Shown here piece by piece: positions 37,516-45,438 of a stretch of 64,000 nt of DNA (position 1 is the stretch's first letter; the number at the start of each line of letters is the position of its first letter). The notes under the pieces were generated by a model that saw only the letters and a program-made list of their open reading frames with translations, searched no databases and had not been told where the DNA came from. The stretch comes from Phycisphaerae bacterium (GTDB taxonomy: Bacteria > Planctomycetota > Phycisphaerae > UBA1845 > UTPLA1): assembly GCA_023150615.1 (NCBI GenBank), contig JAKLKO010000020.1, positions 1 through 64,000 on the forward strand. The letters are read 5' to 3'. The position numbers were made by a program, and so were the translations under genes.

Positions 37516-38508
37516 TCACGGAACCGGCACATGGCTGAGGACTTCTCGCACGATGTCGTCGCTCGTCTTTTCCTCGGCCTCGGCTTCGTAACTGACGATT
37601 ACGCGGTGCCGCAGCACCGCCGGCGCGATGTCCTTGACGTCCTGCGGTGTGACGAATCCGCGGCCGTTCAGGAACGCGATCGCCTTCGCGCTGAGCGTCA
37701 GGTAGATCGTCGCCCGCGGACTGGCGCCGTACTGGATCAGGCCCTTCAGGTCGAGCCCGAACTCGCCCGGCGTCCGCGTCGCCGTCACGAGGCTCACGAT
37801 GTAGTCCTTTATCTTGTCATCGATGTAGATCTCGTCGATGACCTGCCGCGCCGCGACGATGTCCTTCGGTCCCATGACCGGCTGGATCGACAGCTCCGGC
37901 CGCGTGAAAGCCATTCGATCGAGGATCGCCCGCTCCTCCTGACGCGATGGGTAGTTCACCACAACCTTCAGCATGAAGCGGTCGATCTGCGCCTCGGGCA
38001 GCGGATAGGTGCCTTCCTGCTCGATCGGGTTCTGCGTCGCCAGCACGAGGAACGGCTCGTCCAGCTTGTGCGTCTCGTCGCCGATCGTGACCTGACGCTC
38101 CTGCATCGCCTCCAGCAGCGCGCTCTGGACCTTTGCCGGCGCGCGGTTGATTTCGTCCGCCAGGATGATGTTCGAAAAGATCGGGCCTTTCTTTACCGTG
38201 AAGCTGCCGGACTGCGGCTGGTAGATCATCGTGCCGATCAGGTCGGCCGGCAGCAGGTCGGGGGTGAACTGCAAGCGTCGAAAGCCCGTGTTGATCCCGC
38301 GCGCCAGGCACGCCACGGCCGTCGTTTTCGCCAGGCCGGGCACGCCCTCCAGCAGGAGATGGCCGTTGGCCAGGATACCGACAAGCATGTGCCGAACCAT
38401 GTCGGTCTGGCCGACGATGACGCGGCCGATCTGTTCGGCCAGTGACCGGAAGGGCCCGCTGGTGGCCTGCACGTGCGCACCGATCTGTTTGACATCGAGC
38501 AATGTCAT
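37516..38508 (-). CDS. moxR: MoxR-family AAA ATPase
   Basis: 330 residues. Walker A GVPGLAKTT (55-63), Walker B with LADEINRAP (about 117-124), sensor 1 ATQNPIEQEGTYPLPEAQIDRF, and a helical lid. MoxR AAA proteins are chaperone-like and act with DUF58 and VWA proteins on membrane or metal-enzyme maturation. First gene of the operon. Its ribosome site is weak (AACGAA), and no promoter box of good quality was found in the 199 bases upstream. Confidence 0.95.
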   Translation of the reverse strand: MTLLDVKQIGAHVQATSGPFRSLAEQIGRVIVGQTDMVRHMLVGILANGHLLLEGVPGLAKTTAVACLARGINTGFRRLQFTPDLLPADLIGTMIYQPQSGSFTVKKGPIFSNIILADEINRAPAKVQSALLEAMQERQVTIGDETHKLDEPFLVLATQNPIEQEGTYPLPEAQIDRFMLKVVVNYPSRQEERAILDRMAFTRPELSIQPVMGPKDIVAARQVIDEIYIDDKIKDYIVSLVTATRTPGEFGLDLKGLIQYGASPRATIYLTLSAKAIAFLNGRGFVTPQDVKDIAPAVLRHRVIVSYEAEAEEKTSDDIVREVLSHVPVP

Positions 38509-38602
38509 TTCGTTAACTCGCTGTGGTTTATCAACTTAGCGCTTGGACTCGACGCGAGTGCCGGCCCCCGCGGCCGCGCCTGCACATGTCCGGTTAATAG
38601 AC

Positions 38603-38625
38603 GACAGAAGACCGCTTCTCCTGTC
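38603..38625. repeat. Bulged inverted repeat upstream of moxR
   Basis: GACAGAAG (38603-38610) can pair with CTTCTCCTGTC (38615-38625) with a three-base bulge, giving eight pairs and a four-base loop. It lies in the moxR upstream region and downstream of the VWA gene stop. Could be an operator or a processed mRNA end; no T run follows. Confidence 0.3.
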
Positions 38626-38707
38626 AGCGCGCGAAGCTTAGACGCTAATGCGGTGGGAAAGTCGCGTCAATAAAGGCCCACGGCGGCCCCCGCGGGATTG
38701 GTCGCGG

Positions 38708-40474
38708 TCAGCGGGGATCGTCGAGCGGATCGACTGACCGCGTCGCCGGTGGACGCGCCGACGGCTTCTCGCGCGCTGAGGCGGGTTCGTCCTCGTCATC
38801 GGCGGAATCGCCGTATTCTGGTTGCGTCGCCGTTGCGGATGAGTTGGTTTTCGCCTTGTCCGGGTTCGCATTTGACGTCGCGTCGGAGGAAGCTGGGTCC
38901 GTTGCTTCGCGCGTCGTCGAGCTCCCGCTGAGTGCGCGAAACTCGCCGCCGCTGCTGCGGGCCAGATTCTGCGCATCGGAGCTCGCGGAATCGTCGCCGA
39001 GCCACAGCACGTGGAGCTTGACCTTGTCCTCGTTCATTCGCCGCACAACCTCGGGCGTGAACGAGCGTTCGAGACCTGTCGAAGCGACGAGCAGGATGAC
39101 ATTCGGCTTGAGCGACAGCCCCCGCAGCAGCGCGTCCGTCACGCGGGTGCCGGCCGGTTCGCCGGATCGCGCGGCGTGCAGGAATCGTGTTGCGGCGCGG
39201 ATGTCGTCGGCGCTCGGCGACGCGAGCGACTCGGTCGGAAAGGTCTCTACGTCCGTCGCGGCCACGACGATGGCGAATGACTGATCCGGATTGAGCGTCC
39301 CGAGGAACGCATCGATTGCAGTTCGCGCCGTCTCCCACGTCGCCGCGCGCGTCGCGGAGAGATCGAGCACGATCGCGATCCGCGGTTCGTCGCATCGGAC
39401 GTCGAACCATTGTGCGATCCGCCGCGGCGGAACCAGCGGCGCGTCGATCCCGCCGATCGCGGCGCCCAGCCGATACAACCCGCAGGAAAGCTCGTCGATC
39501 TGCCGTCGTGTCGCCTCCGCGTCACGCCGCACCTTCGCGGCCGCGTCGGAGTTCCCTCCGTGCTCAAGCGCATCGGCCCAGGATCGCTGCAACTGTTCGC
39601 GCGTCAACATCGCCGCGTGCCGTGCAGCAGACTGCCCATCGGCGGGAATCCACGAATCGATCTGGGCTTCGAGCCGGATCAGCAGGGCCACGGCGGGCGT
39701 AAACTGGCGCTGATCGCCCAGCGCCCGGCAGCGCTCCAGCCTCGAGAAGAAATCGTGCGGAAGCTCCTTCGGAGTGATCGTCGTATGTGGCAGGACCTGC
39801 ATTGCCCGGTCCGCTCGACCGGCGCGACGATAGGCCGCGGCCTGCCAAAGCCGCGCGCTGGCCGCCAGCTCCGGCTGCGTCGAATCCAGCAGCGGCGCCA
39901 ATTCGCGACAGGCGTGCGTGAGCGCTTCGGCGCGCGAGGTTTCGTCGGCGTCGCTGCCGAGCTGCATGAACAACTCAGCAAACGCCTCGGCATTGGCGAG
40001 CCGGTCGGTCCAGCCTGACTCCTCCAACGCGGCGCCATTCATGCGTTTGCGCGCGGCATTCAGCAGCGATTTCGCCGTTCGCGCCCACTCGGCGATCGCG
40101 CGGCGGTCTTCCGTGCTGGCCAATCCCAGCAGCTCGCGCGACAACGCCGGCTCCACCTGCCGGACGAGGATGAACTCCGTGGCCGTCAACGCCGCGGCAA
40201 CCGCGTTTCCGTCGGTCGCGCGGTCGGCGCTTTCGCGCAGCGCAGCCAGGCGCCGGGCCAGGTACGTCCGGAGTTTCGCCTCGTCGGCCGACCCGTCCGG
40301 AAGCGCGACCGGTTCCAGCCGATCGGCCATCGGGTTGGACTTCGAGGCAGCCGGGGCGCTGGTGACACGGTTATCGGTGCTTGGGACGGCTCCCGCCACC
40401 GCGCCGAGTGCGGCGGTCAGTAGCAGGCACAAGGAGAACGGTCGAAACACGAGCGACGGGATGGCGAACTGCAT
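38708..40474 (-). CDS. Exported VWA-domain protein upstream of moxR
   Basis: 588 residues from the ATG at 40474. Signal peptide ends near AGA-VPS (residue 28). About 300 helical residues with several TPR-like units (LWQAAAYRRAGRADRAMQVLP, FFSRLERCRALGDQRQFTPAVALLIRLEAQID) precede a VWA domain (about 365-510) with a degenerate metal site DLSAT instead of DxSxS (near residue 371). The C-terminus is acidic and Pro/Ser-rich. Its closeness to moxR suggests a partner in the same system. The frame stays open to 41605, but that part is the complement of ribE. Confidence 0.8.
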   Translation of the reverse strand: MQFAIPSLVFRPFSLCLLLTAALGAVAGAVPSTDNRVTSAPAASKSNPMADRLEPVALPDGSADEAKLRTYLARRLAALRESADRATDGNAVAAALTATEFILVRQVEPALSRELLGLASTEDRRAIAEWARTAKSLLNAARKRMNGAALEESGWTDRLANAEAFAELFMQLGSDADETSRAEALTHACRELAPLLDSTQPELAASARLWQAAAYRRAGRADRAMQVLPHTTITPKELPHDFFSRLERCRALGDQRQFTPAVALLIRLEAQIDSWIPADGQSAARHAAMLTREQLQRSWADALEHGGNSDAAAKVRRDAEATRRQIDELSCGLYRLGAAIGGIDAPLVPPRRIAQWFDVRCDEPRIAIVLDLSATRAATWETARTAIDAFLGTLNPDQSFAIVVAATDVETFPTESLASPSADDIRAATRFLHAARSGEPAGTRVTDALLRGLSLKPNVILLVASTGLERSFTPEVVRRMNEDKVKLHVLWLGDDSASSDAQNLARSSGGEFRALSGSSTTREATDPASSDATSNANPDKAKTNSSATATQPEYGDSADDEDEPASAREKPSARPPATRSVDPLDDPR

Positions 40475-40547
40475 GGTCGGTGAACCTAATCGAAGCCCGT
40501 CCGTGCGGCAATGAAGATGTCTGACGCCGGGGACCTGGTACTTCAGT

Positions 40548-40576
40548 TTGATCCGCCGGAATGCCGACCGTATACT
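40548..40576 (+). promoter_or_regulatory. Strong sigma-70-like promoter
   Basis: TTGATC (40548-40553), exactly 17 bases, TATACT (40571-40576). Predicted start near 40583, giving a 40-base leader before the ATG at 40623. Probably serves the small lipoprotein and possibly ribE-pdxA downstream. Confidence 0.6.
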
Positions 40577-40622
40577 TACGATGAACCTCGCGCACCCGTG
40601 GCTCGTTGGGACGATTTCTACC

Positions 40623-40892
40623 ATGAAACGTCGCTTTTCCGTTCGGACGCTGACGCGTCGCGCCGCTTGTGCGCTCGCCCTCATCGTGCTCTCTGGTTGC
40701 GGCCTCGTCGCGCCGCTGCCCGATCTTGCGACGACACTGACGCTTGAGGGGCTTCGCGACATCCAGCGCGATCCGCGGCTGACCGCCGATGATCGTCGCG
40801 CGATGATCCGCGACTTGCTCGGTCTGCCTGACGACGCGAACGGCAACCGCATTGCGGATTTCCTCCGCACGCTCAACATCACGCTTCCGTAA
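40623..40892 (+). CDS. Small lipoprotein, 89 residues
   Basis: Starts MKRRFSVRTLTRRAACALAL and ends its signal peptide with IVLSGC, so Cys26 is probably lipidated. The mature 64 residues are helical (LRDIQRDPRLTADDRRAMIRDLLGLPDDANGNRIADFLRTLNI), with a DANGNRIAD turn that resembles a single calcium-loop. Function unknown. A good promoter lies 47 bases upstream; ribE starts 57 bases after the stop. Confidence 0.65.
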   Translation: MKRRFSVRTLTRRAACALALIVLSGCGLVAPLPDLATTLTLEGLRDIQRDPRLTADDRRAMIRDLLGLPDDANGNRIADFLRTLNITLP

Positions 40893-40948
40893 CGCCGCCT
40901 CGATCCGTTCGGCTTGACGCTGCTGCGCCGCAGGCGGACGATGCGCGC

Positions 40949-41590
40949 ATGTTCACCGGTATCATCGAGGCCGTCGGCCGGGTGACGGACGTGGCGAGCC
41001 CGCCGTCCGGGCGGTGCATCACCATCGATGCTCCTGGATTCTGGGACGCGCTCGCGCCGGGCGCCAGCGTCGCGGTCGACGGCGTCTGCCTGACGCTCAC
41101 GCGGCGCGACGGCTCGCGCGCCGCATTCGACGTCATTGCCGAGACGCTCCGACGATCCACGCTTTCGGAACTCGCGCCCGGCGGCGAGGTGAATCTGGAG
41201 CGGGCCATGACGCTCTCCTCGCGGCTGGACGGGCACTTCGTGCAGGGTCACGTGGACGCTGTGGCGACGGTCTCGCGCGTGGAGTCGTCTGCGGCGGAGG
41301 CCCTGTGGTTCTTCCAGGTCGAGCCGGCGGCCATGAAGTACATCGTTCCGAAGGGCGGCGTCGCGGTCGACGGGATCTCGCTGACCGTCGCGTCGGTCAA
41401 CGTCCCGGAATTCTGTGTTGCATTGATTCCTACGACGCTGGCGCGCACGACGCTCGGGCGCAAGGGCGTCGGACGGCGCGTGAATATTGAGACGGATATT
41501 GTGGCTCGCACCGTGGTGCACGCCGTAGAATCCATGGTGAAGCCCTCCGGAGTCACGCCGCAGTGGCTGCGGGATCGGGGCTTCGATTGA
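40949..41590 (+). CDS. ribE: Riboflavin synthase alpha subunit
   Basis: Joins two 6,7-dimethyl-8-ribityllumazine molecules to give riboflavin. 213 residues with two lumazine-binding beta-barrels: the first opens with MFTGIIEAVGRV, the second begins near HFVQGHVDAVATV (about residue 95), followed by GISLTVASV. This tandem organisation and length are typical. Weak ribosome site (GGCGGA). pdxA follows 13 bases later, so both cofactor genes are likely on one transcript. Confidence 0.96.
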   Translation: MFTGIIEAVGRVTDVASPPSGRCITIDAPGFWDALAPGASVAVDGVCLTLTRRDGSRAAFDVIAETLRRSTLSELAPGGEVNLERAMTLSSRLDGHFVQGHVDAVATVSRVESSAAEALWFFQVEPAAMKYIVPKGGVAVDGISLTVASVNVPEFCVALIPTTLARTTLGRKGVGRRVNIETDIVARTVVHAVESMVKPSGVTPQWLRDRGFD

Positions 41591-41603
41591 CGGACCTGTC
41601 GGC

Positions 41604-42695
41604 ATGGCAATGCCCGAACCGAGTCACGACCCGGCGCGTGCGGCGCGCCCCGTGATCGGCATCACGATGGGCGATCCCGCGGGCATTGGTCCGGAGATCG
41701 TCGTCAAGGCGCTGGCGGACGAGACGCTCCGCCGCCGCGCGCGGTTCATCGTCTACGGGCTGCACGAGCTGCTGTCCTACGCGGCGGATCTGGCCGAAGT
41801 TTCGCCGTTCTGGTTTCGACTGCCGCACGAAGAGGTCAAGCGCATCGAGAGCGGCGCCGTGGTCGCTGACTTTGACGAGTACGCCATCGTCGGCAATATC
41901 CTTCGACGCCCCACGGCCGAAGGCGGTCACGCGTCGATGCGCTTCTGCGAGGAGGCCATCGCCGACCTCAAGCGCGGCCGGCTTGACGCCGTCGTCACCG
42001 GACCGATTTCAAAGACGAGCTGGCAGATGGCCGGCTACAAGTTCCCCGGTCACACCGAGCTGTTCGCCAAGCGCTTCGAGACGCGCCGCGTCACGATGCT
42101 GTTCGTCGCCGATCGGCTCCGCGTGGCGCTGGCCAGCGTGCATGAGCCCCTGTTCGAGCTGCGGAACTCCTTCACCATCGGCCGCGTGCATCAGCCCATC
42201 GATCTGATGAACACGGCGCTGCGCGAGTGGTTCGGCATCGAGCGGCCGCGGATCGCCGTCGCCGGGTTGAATCCGCACGCCGGCGAATCCGGACAGTTCG
42301 GCGACGAGGAGCAGCGCGTCATCGAACCGGCGATCAACATGGCCCGCGAGGCCGGCTGCCTCGTCGAAGGGCCGCTGCCGGCCGATACGCTCTTCCGCCG
42401 CGCCGCGCAGGGCGAATTCGACGGCGTCGTCGCCATGTACCACGACCAGGGCCTGATTCCGATCAAACTGCTCGCGTTCGGCCAGGCCGTCAACGTCACG
42501 CTCGGCCTGCCGATCATCCGTACCAGCGTCGATCACGGCACGGCCTTCGACATCGCCGGCCGCAACAAGGCCGACGCGGGCAGCATGAAATCCGCGATAT
42601 CGCTGGCGATTGACCTGGCGATGCAACGCCTCTCGCATCCCGTGCCGCCGGTCCCGGCCTCCGTCACGGACGGCCGCGTGGTCGGCGAAGATTGA
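41604..42695 (+). CDS. pdxA: 4-hydroxythreonine-4-phosphate dehydrogenase
   Basis: 363 residues; oxidises 4-phosphohydroxy-L-threonine in pyridoxal 5'-phosphate synthesis. Conserved IGITMGDPAGIGPEIVVKAL (18-37), SVTGPISK-type segment VVTGPISKTSWQMAG, HTELFA with metal histidine, and GLNPHAGESG and YHDQGLIPIK with further metal ligands, then TSVDHGTAFDIAG. Cytosolic homodimer. Followed by the ffs promoter region. Confidence 0.96.
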   Translation: MAMPEPSHDPARAARPVIGITMGDPAGIGPEIVVKALADETLRRRARFIVYGLHELLSYAADLAEVSPFWFRLPHEEVKRIESGAVVADFDEYAIVGNILRRPTAEGGHASMRFCEEAIADLKRGRLDAVVTGPISKTSWQMAGYKFPGHTELFAKRFETRRVTMLFVADRLRVALASVHEPLFELRNSFTIGRVHQPIDLMNTALREWFGIERPRIAVAGLNPHAGESGQFGDEEQRVIEPAINMAREAGCLVEGPLPADTLFRRAAQGEFDGVVAMYHDQGLIPIKLLAFGQAVNVTLGLPIIRTSVDHGTAFDIAGRNKADAGSMKSAISLAIDLAMQRLSHPVPPVPASVTDGRVVGED

Positions 42696-42703
42696 ACGAC
42701 GGC

Positions 42704-42732
42704 TCGACGGCCGGCGGCGAACGGGCTACACT
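42704..42732 (+). promoter_or_regulatory. Candidate promoter of ffs (and dnaX)
   Basis: TCGACG (42704-42709), 17-base spacer, TACACT (42727-42732). Start predicted near 42739, shortly before the SRP RNA body. Confidence 0.5.
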
Positions 42733-42764
42733 CGTTGATCCTGCGTTTCGGGCGGCATTGGAAT

Positions 42765-42902
42765 CGCGGCGCCACCGGCGTCGACGGCCCGGCCCCATGC
42801 AATGTGGGGTGCGGACAACGGGTCAGGCTGGAAACAGAGCAGCCCACCCGTGCCATCGCATGTGCCGTGGTCCGCCGGGTCGTCGACGCCGGTGGCGCCG
42901 CG
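42765..42902 (+). ncRNA. ffs: Signal recognition particle RNA (4.5S-type)
   Basis: The SRP54-binding hairpin is plain at 42820-42844: GGTCAGG, stem CTG, GAAA tetraloop, CAG, then AGCAGCC, the conserved asymmetric and symmetric loop pair of domain IV. Outer segments (GCCCCATGCAATGTGGGGTGC upstream in part, GCATGTGCCGTGG downstream) fit the small bacterial form. The ends form a perfect 22-base-pair helix, 42765-42786 with 42881-42902, so the RNA folds as one long rod of about 138 bases. It directs ribosomes making membrane and secreted proteins to FtsY with Ffh. Placement just before dnaX is known in other bacteria. Exact ends are estimated. Confidence 0.88.
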
Positions 42903-42963
42903 CGGCAATGCCCGTCCGACGGAGGGAGTGGTCGCGCGGTCGATCCGGGAGTCGGTCGGGAAC

Positions 42964-44457
42964 ATGTCCTATACGGTTCTCGCACGGAAGTACCGAAGCC
43001 GAACATTCGACGAGGTCGTCGGACAGGCGGCGGTGACGACGACGCTGCGCAACGCGATCGCGGGCAAGCGGGTGCATCACGGGTACCTGTTCTGCGGCAC
43101 GCGCGGCGTCGGCAAGACGTCGATGGCGCGGATCCTCGCCAAGTCGCTGAACTGCTTGTCGTTCGACGAGCCGACGATCGCGCCCTGTGGCACGTGCGAT
43201 TCCTGCCGCGGCATCTCGGAAGGCGAGGACATGGACGTCATCGAGATTGACGCGGCGAGTAACACGAGCGTGGACAATATCCGCGAGCTGCGGACGAACA
43301 CCGTGTTGCGCCCGGCGCGGGCCCGCTACAAGATCTACATCATCGATGAAGTGCACATGCTGTCGAACAGCGCGTTCAACGCGCTGCTCAAGACGCTCGA
43401 GGAGCCGCCGCCGCACGTCAAGTTCGTCCTCGCCACGACCGATCCGCAGAAGGTTCCGGCGACGATCCAGAGTCGCGTGCAGCGCTTCGACTTCAAGCCC
43501 ATCTCCGCCGACGAGATCGCCGCGCACCTGACGGCGCTCTGCGCGCGCGAGCAGGTCTCGGCCGAACCCGCCGCCATCCGGCGGATCGCGCGGCTCGCGA
43601 ACGGATCGATGCGCGACGGACTGTCACTGCTCGACCAGGTGCTCTCGCTGTGCGGAACGCAGTTCACGGCGCAGCAACTCGACGAGATCGTCCCGCCGCC
43701 GCACGACGAACTGATCGCCGACCTCATTGACCGCATCGCCGACTCCGATGCCGCCGGCGCGCTGAGGGCGCTTGATCGCTCGCTCGGCGGCGGACAATCG
43801 CCCGATCTGTGGTGTGGTCTGCTCATCGGACAGTTGCGCGACCTGATGATCGTCCGGCTCTGCGGTGCAGACACCGATCTGGCCGACCTGCCATCGGCCG
43901 CGCGCGAGCGCGCCACGGCGCAGGCGGCGCGATTCGACGTCGGCGCGCTGGTGTTCATGATCGCCGTCATCGAGGAGACGCGCCGCTCGGTTCGGCACAG
44001 CGGTGCCGGCCGCGCGCTACTCGAAGCGGCCATCGTACGTCTGACCGATGCGCCAAAGTTCTCATCGATCGAGACGCTGATCGCGCGCCTGGAAGGTACG
44101 GCATCGGTCGAGCGTGCCGCGCCGTCCGCCGGCGCAGCGCCGGCTCGCCCCGGTGCTGTCCCGATGGCACCGCCCGCGGCCGCGACGCCGCCGTCCAGCC
44201 CGCCGCCGCGTTCGGGCGGTCCGACGTCAGTCCCGGCGGATAAAAAAAAAGTCCTCCCGCGCGTCGCCGCGGGCGTTAGCGGCATCGCGCCACCCGCCGC
44301 AGCAGCCGTGACCGGGGCGCGCACCCGCAAGGAAGACCTGGAGGCGGCCTACGCGGAACCGGTCGTGCAGCAGGTGCTCCAGGCCTTCGATGGGAAGATT
44401 CTCGGCGTCGTTCGCAAGCCGTCCGGACTCGGACCGGCCGCCGGCGCAAAGGAGTGA
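42964..44457 (+). CDS. dnaX: DNA polymerase III subunits tau/gamma
   Basis: 497 residues from the ATG at 42964 (MSYTVLARKYRSRTFDEVVGQ); the frame is open upstream but those codons fall in the SRP RNA. AAA clamp-loader ATPase with Walker A GTRGVGKT (45-52), zinc cysteines C64, C75, C78 and C81, Walker B DEVH (128-131), and sensor 1 region LATTDPQKVPATIQSR, then the collar domain to about residue 365. A Pro/Ala-rich linker contains KKK encoded by nine consecutive A (44242-44250). A short C-terminal segment (RKEDLEAAYAEPVVQQVLQAF) would belong to tau only. ybaB follows after six bases. Confidence 0.95.
   Translation: MSYTVLARKYRSRTFDEVVGQAAVTTTLRNAIAGKRVHHGYLFCGTRGVGKTSMARILAKSLNCLSFDEPTIAPCGTCDSCRGISEGEDMDVIEIDAASNTSVDNIRELRTNTVLRPARARYKIYIIDEVHMLSNSAFNALLKTLEEPPPHVKFVLATTDPQKVPATIQSRVQRFDFKPISADEIAAHLTALCAREQVSAEPAAIRRIARLANGSMRDGLSLLDQVLSLCGTQFTAQQLDEIVPPPHDELIADLIDRIADSDAAGALRALDRSLGGGQSPDLWCGLLIGQLRDLMIVRLCGADTDLADLPSAARERATAQAARFDVGALVFMIAVIEETRRSVRHSGAGRALLEAAIVRLTDAPKFSSIETLIARLEGTASVERAAPSAGAAPARPGAVPMAPPAAATPPSSPPPRSGGPTSVPADKKKVLPRVAAGVSGIAPPAAAAVTGARTRKEDLEAAYAEPVVQQVLQAFDGKILGVVRKPSGLGPAAGAKE
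44242..44279 (+). promoter_or_regulatory. Candidate programmed frameshift signal in dnaX
   Basis: Nine A in the zero frame as AAA-AAA-AAA, then five bases, then a hairpin with stem CCCGCG (44256-44261) and CGCGGG (44268-44273). A -1 shift gives nine new codons and a TAG at 44277-44279, producing a 438-residue gamma-like protein. A +1 shift also meets an early stop near 44309. This is the layout of E. coli (ribosomal) or Thermus (transcriptional) dnaX slippage. Confidence 0.7.
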
Positions 44458-44463
44458 TTCGAC

Positions 44464-44805
44464 ATGTTCGGTGCCCTCGGCGACGTGATGGGTCTCATGC
44501 GGCAGATGAAGCAGGTCAAGGAGAAGATGGAACAGCTCAAGGCCGAGGCCGTGAACCGGGTCTTCGAGGCCGATGCCGGTGCGGGGGCGGTCGTGGCTCG
44601 CGCGAACGGCGCGGGCGAACTCCTCGGCATCAAGCTGCGGCCCGACGTGGTTCAATCCTCCGACGTCGAGATGCTGGAAGACCTCATCCGCGCCGCCGTC
44701 AATGCGGCTATCCGGAAAGGCTCGGAGGCGATGCAACAGGAGATGATGCAGGCGACCGCCGGCGTCAATCTCGGCGCGCTCGGCAACATGCTCAAGCAGA
44801 GCTGA
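44464..44805 (+). CDS. YbaB/EbfC-family nucleoid-associated protein
   Basis: 113 residues. Helix-rich start MGLMRQMKQVKEKMEQLKAEA, central strand ANGAGELLGIKLRPDVV and C-terminal helices give the YbaB dimer fold that binds DNA and RNA without strong sequence preference. The dnaX-ybaB order is conserved across bacteria (often followed by recR, not seen here). AGGAG ribosome site lies at the end of dnaX. Confidence 0.93.
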   Translation: MFGALGDVMGLMRQMKQVKEKMEQLKAEAVNRVFEADAGAGAVVARANGAGELLGIKLRPDVVQSSDVEMLEDLIRAAVNAAIRKGSEAMQQEMMQATAGVNLGALGNMLKQS

Positions 44806-44829
44806 TCCGACTTCCGCGGCGGGGCGCGG

Positions 44830-45438
44830 TCATTCGAAATCCGCGCCGTACGATGCGCAGAGGTCGAACTCGCGCAGCCACGTCTGTGCTTCGGCGTTGG
44901 CCGTCAACCTCACCAGCTCAGGATCGGCGTCCGACGCGTAGAGCGCGTCGAACGTCGGCCCGGGCACGTTGCGCCGCGGATGGCCCTGCTCGTCGAACCG
45001 CGACGTCAGGTAGTGCGTCCAGCGGTCGAGGTAGGGACCGAAGCCCGATGCGACGATCGCGCACGTTCTGGACGATGCATCCCACCGCACGACGGCCTCG
45101 CGCACCGGACCCTCGGTGAACGCGATGCAATCGAGCCAGTCGCCCGCGTCGCCGCGGACGGGCATCAGTCCGTCGGGCAGCGCCAGTCCGTCGAGCCGCA
45201 GCGTCCCGAGGATCTCCTGCGTATGCCACAGGTGTCGCTCGCACTCGCGCAGGTCGAGTTCCACGCGCAGGCCGTTGCACGTCGCGAAAAAGATCGTCAG
45301 GTCGCGCGGAAGGGCCCCGAACAGCGATTCCAATTCGGCCAGTTCCGCGGCCGTGGCGTGCGGTCGAACGACGACGTGCCGGCCGAAGTGCGCCAGCAGA
45401 CGATTGAGCGAACGGTCGATGGTCGAGTTCTGGATCAT
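44830..45438 (-). CDS. SMI1/KNR4 (SUKH) family-like protein
   Basis: 202 residues. The order of hydrophobic segments and acidic turns (ATAAELAELESLFGALPRDLTIFFATCNGL, then DGLMPVRGDAGDWLDCIAF and FGPYLDRWTHYLTSRF) matches the SUKH fold. SUKH proteins include toxin immunity proteins and yeast scaffold proteins; here no toxin gene is adjacent. Its ATGA overlaps the stop of the oxidoreductase beta-gamma gene, so it may be a partner of that enzyme or a passenger. Family call by eye. Confidence 0.6.
   Translation of the reverse strand: MIQNSTIDRSLNRLLAHFGRHVVVRPHATAAELAELESLFGALPRDLTIFFATCNGLRVELDLRECERHLWHTQEILGTLRLDGLALPDGLMPVRGDAGDWLDCIAFTEGPVREAVVRWDASSRTCAIVASGFGPYLDRWTHYLTSRFDEQGHPRRNVPGPTFDALYASDADPELVRLTANAEAQTWLREFDLCASYGADFE

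Noticed and set aside
40475..41605. N-terminal extension of the VWA gene
   Set aside because: It is the complement of ribE; the signal peptide marks the true start at 40474.
42802..42963. N-terminal extension of dnaX
   Set aside because: It reads through the SRP RNA and has no homology; MSYTVLARKYR at 42964 is the family start.
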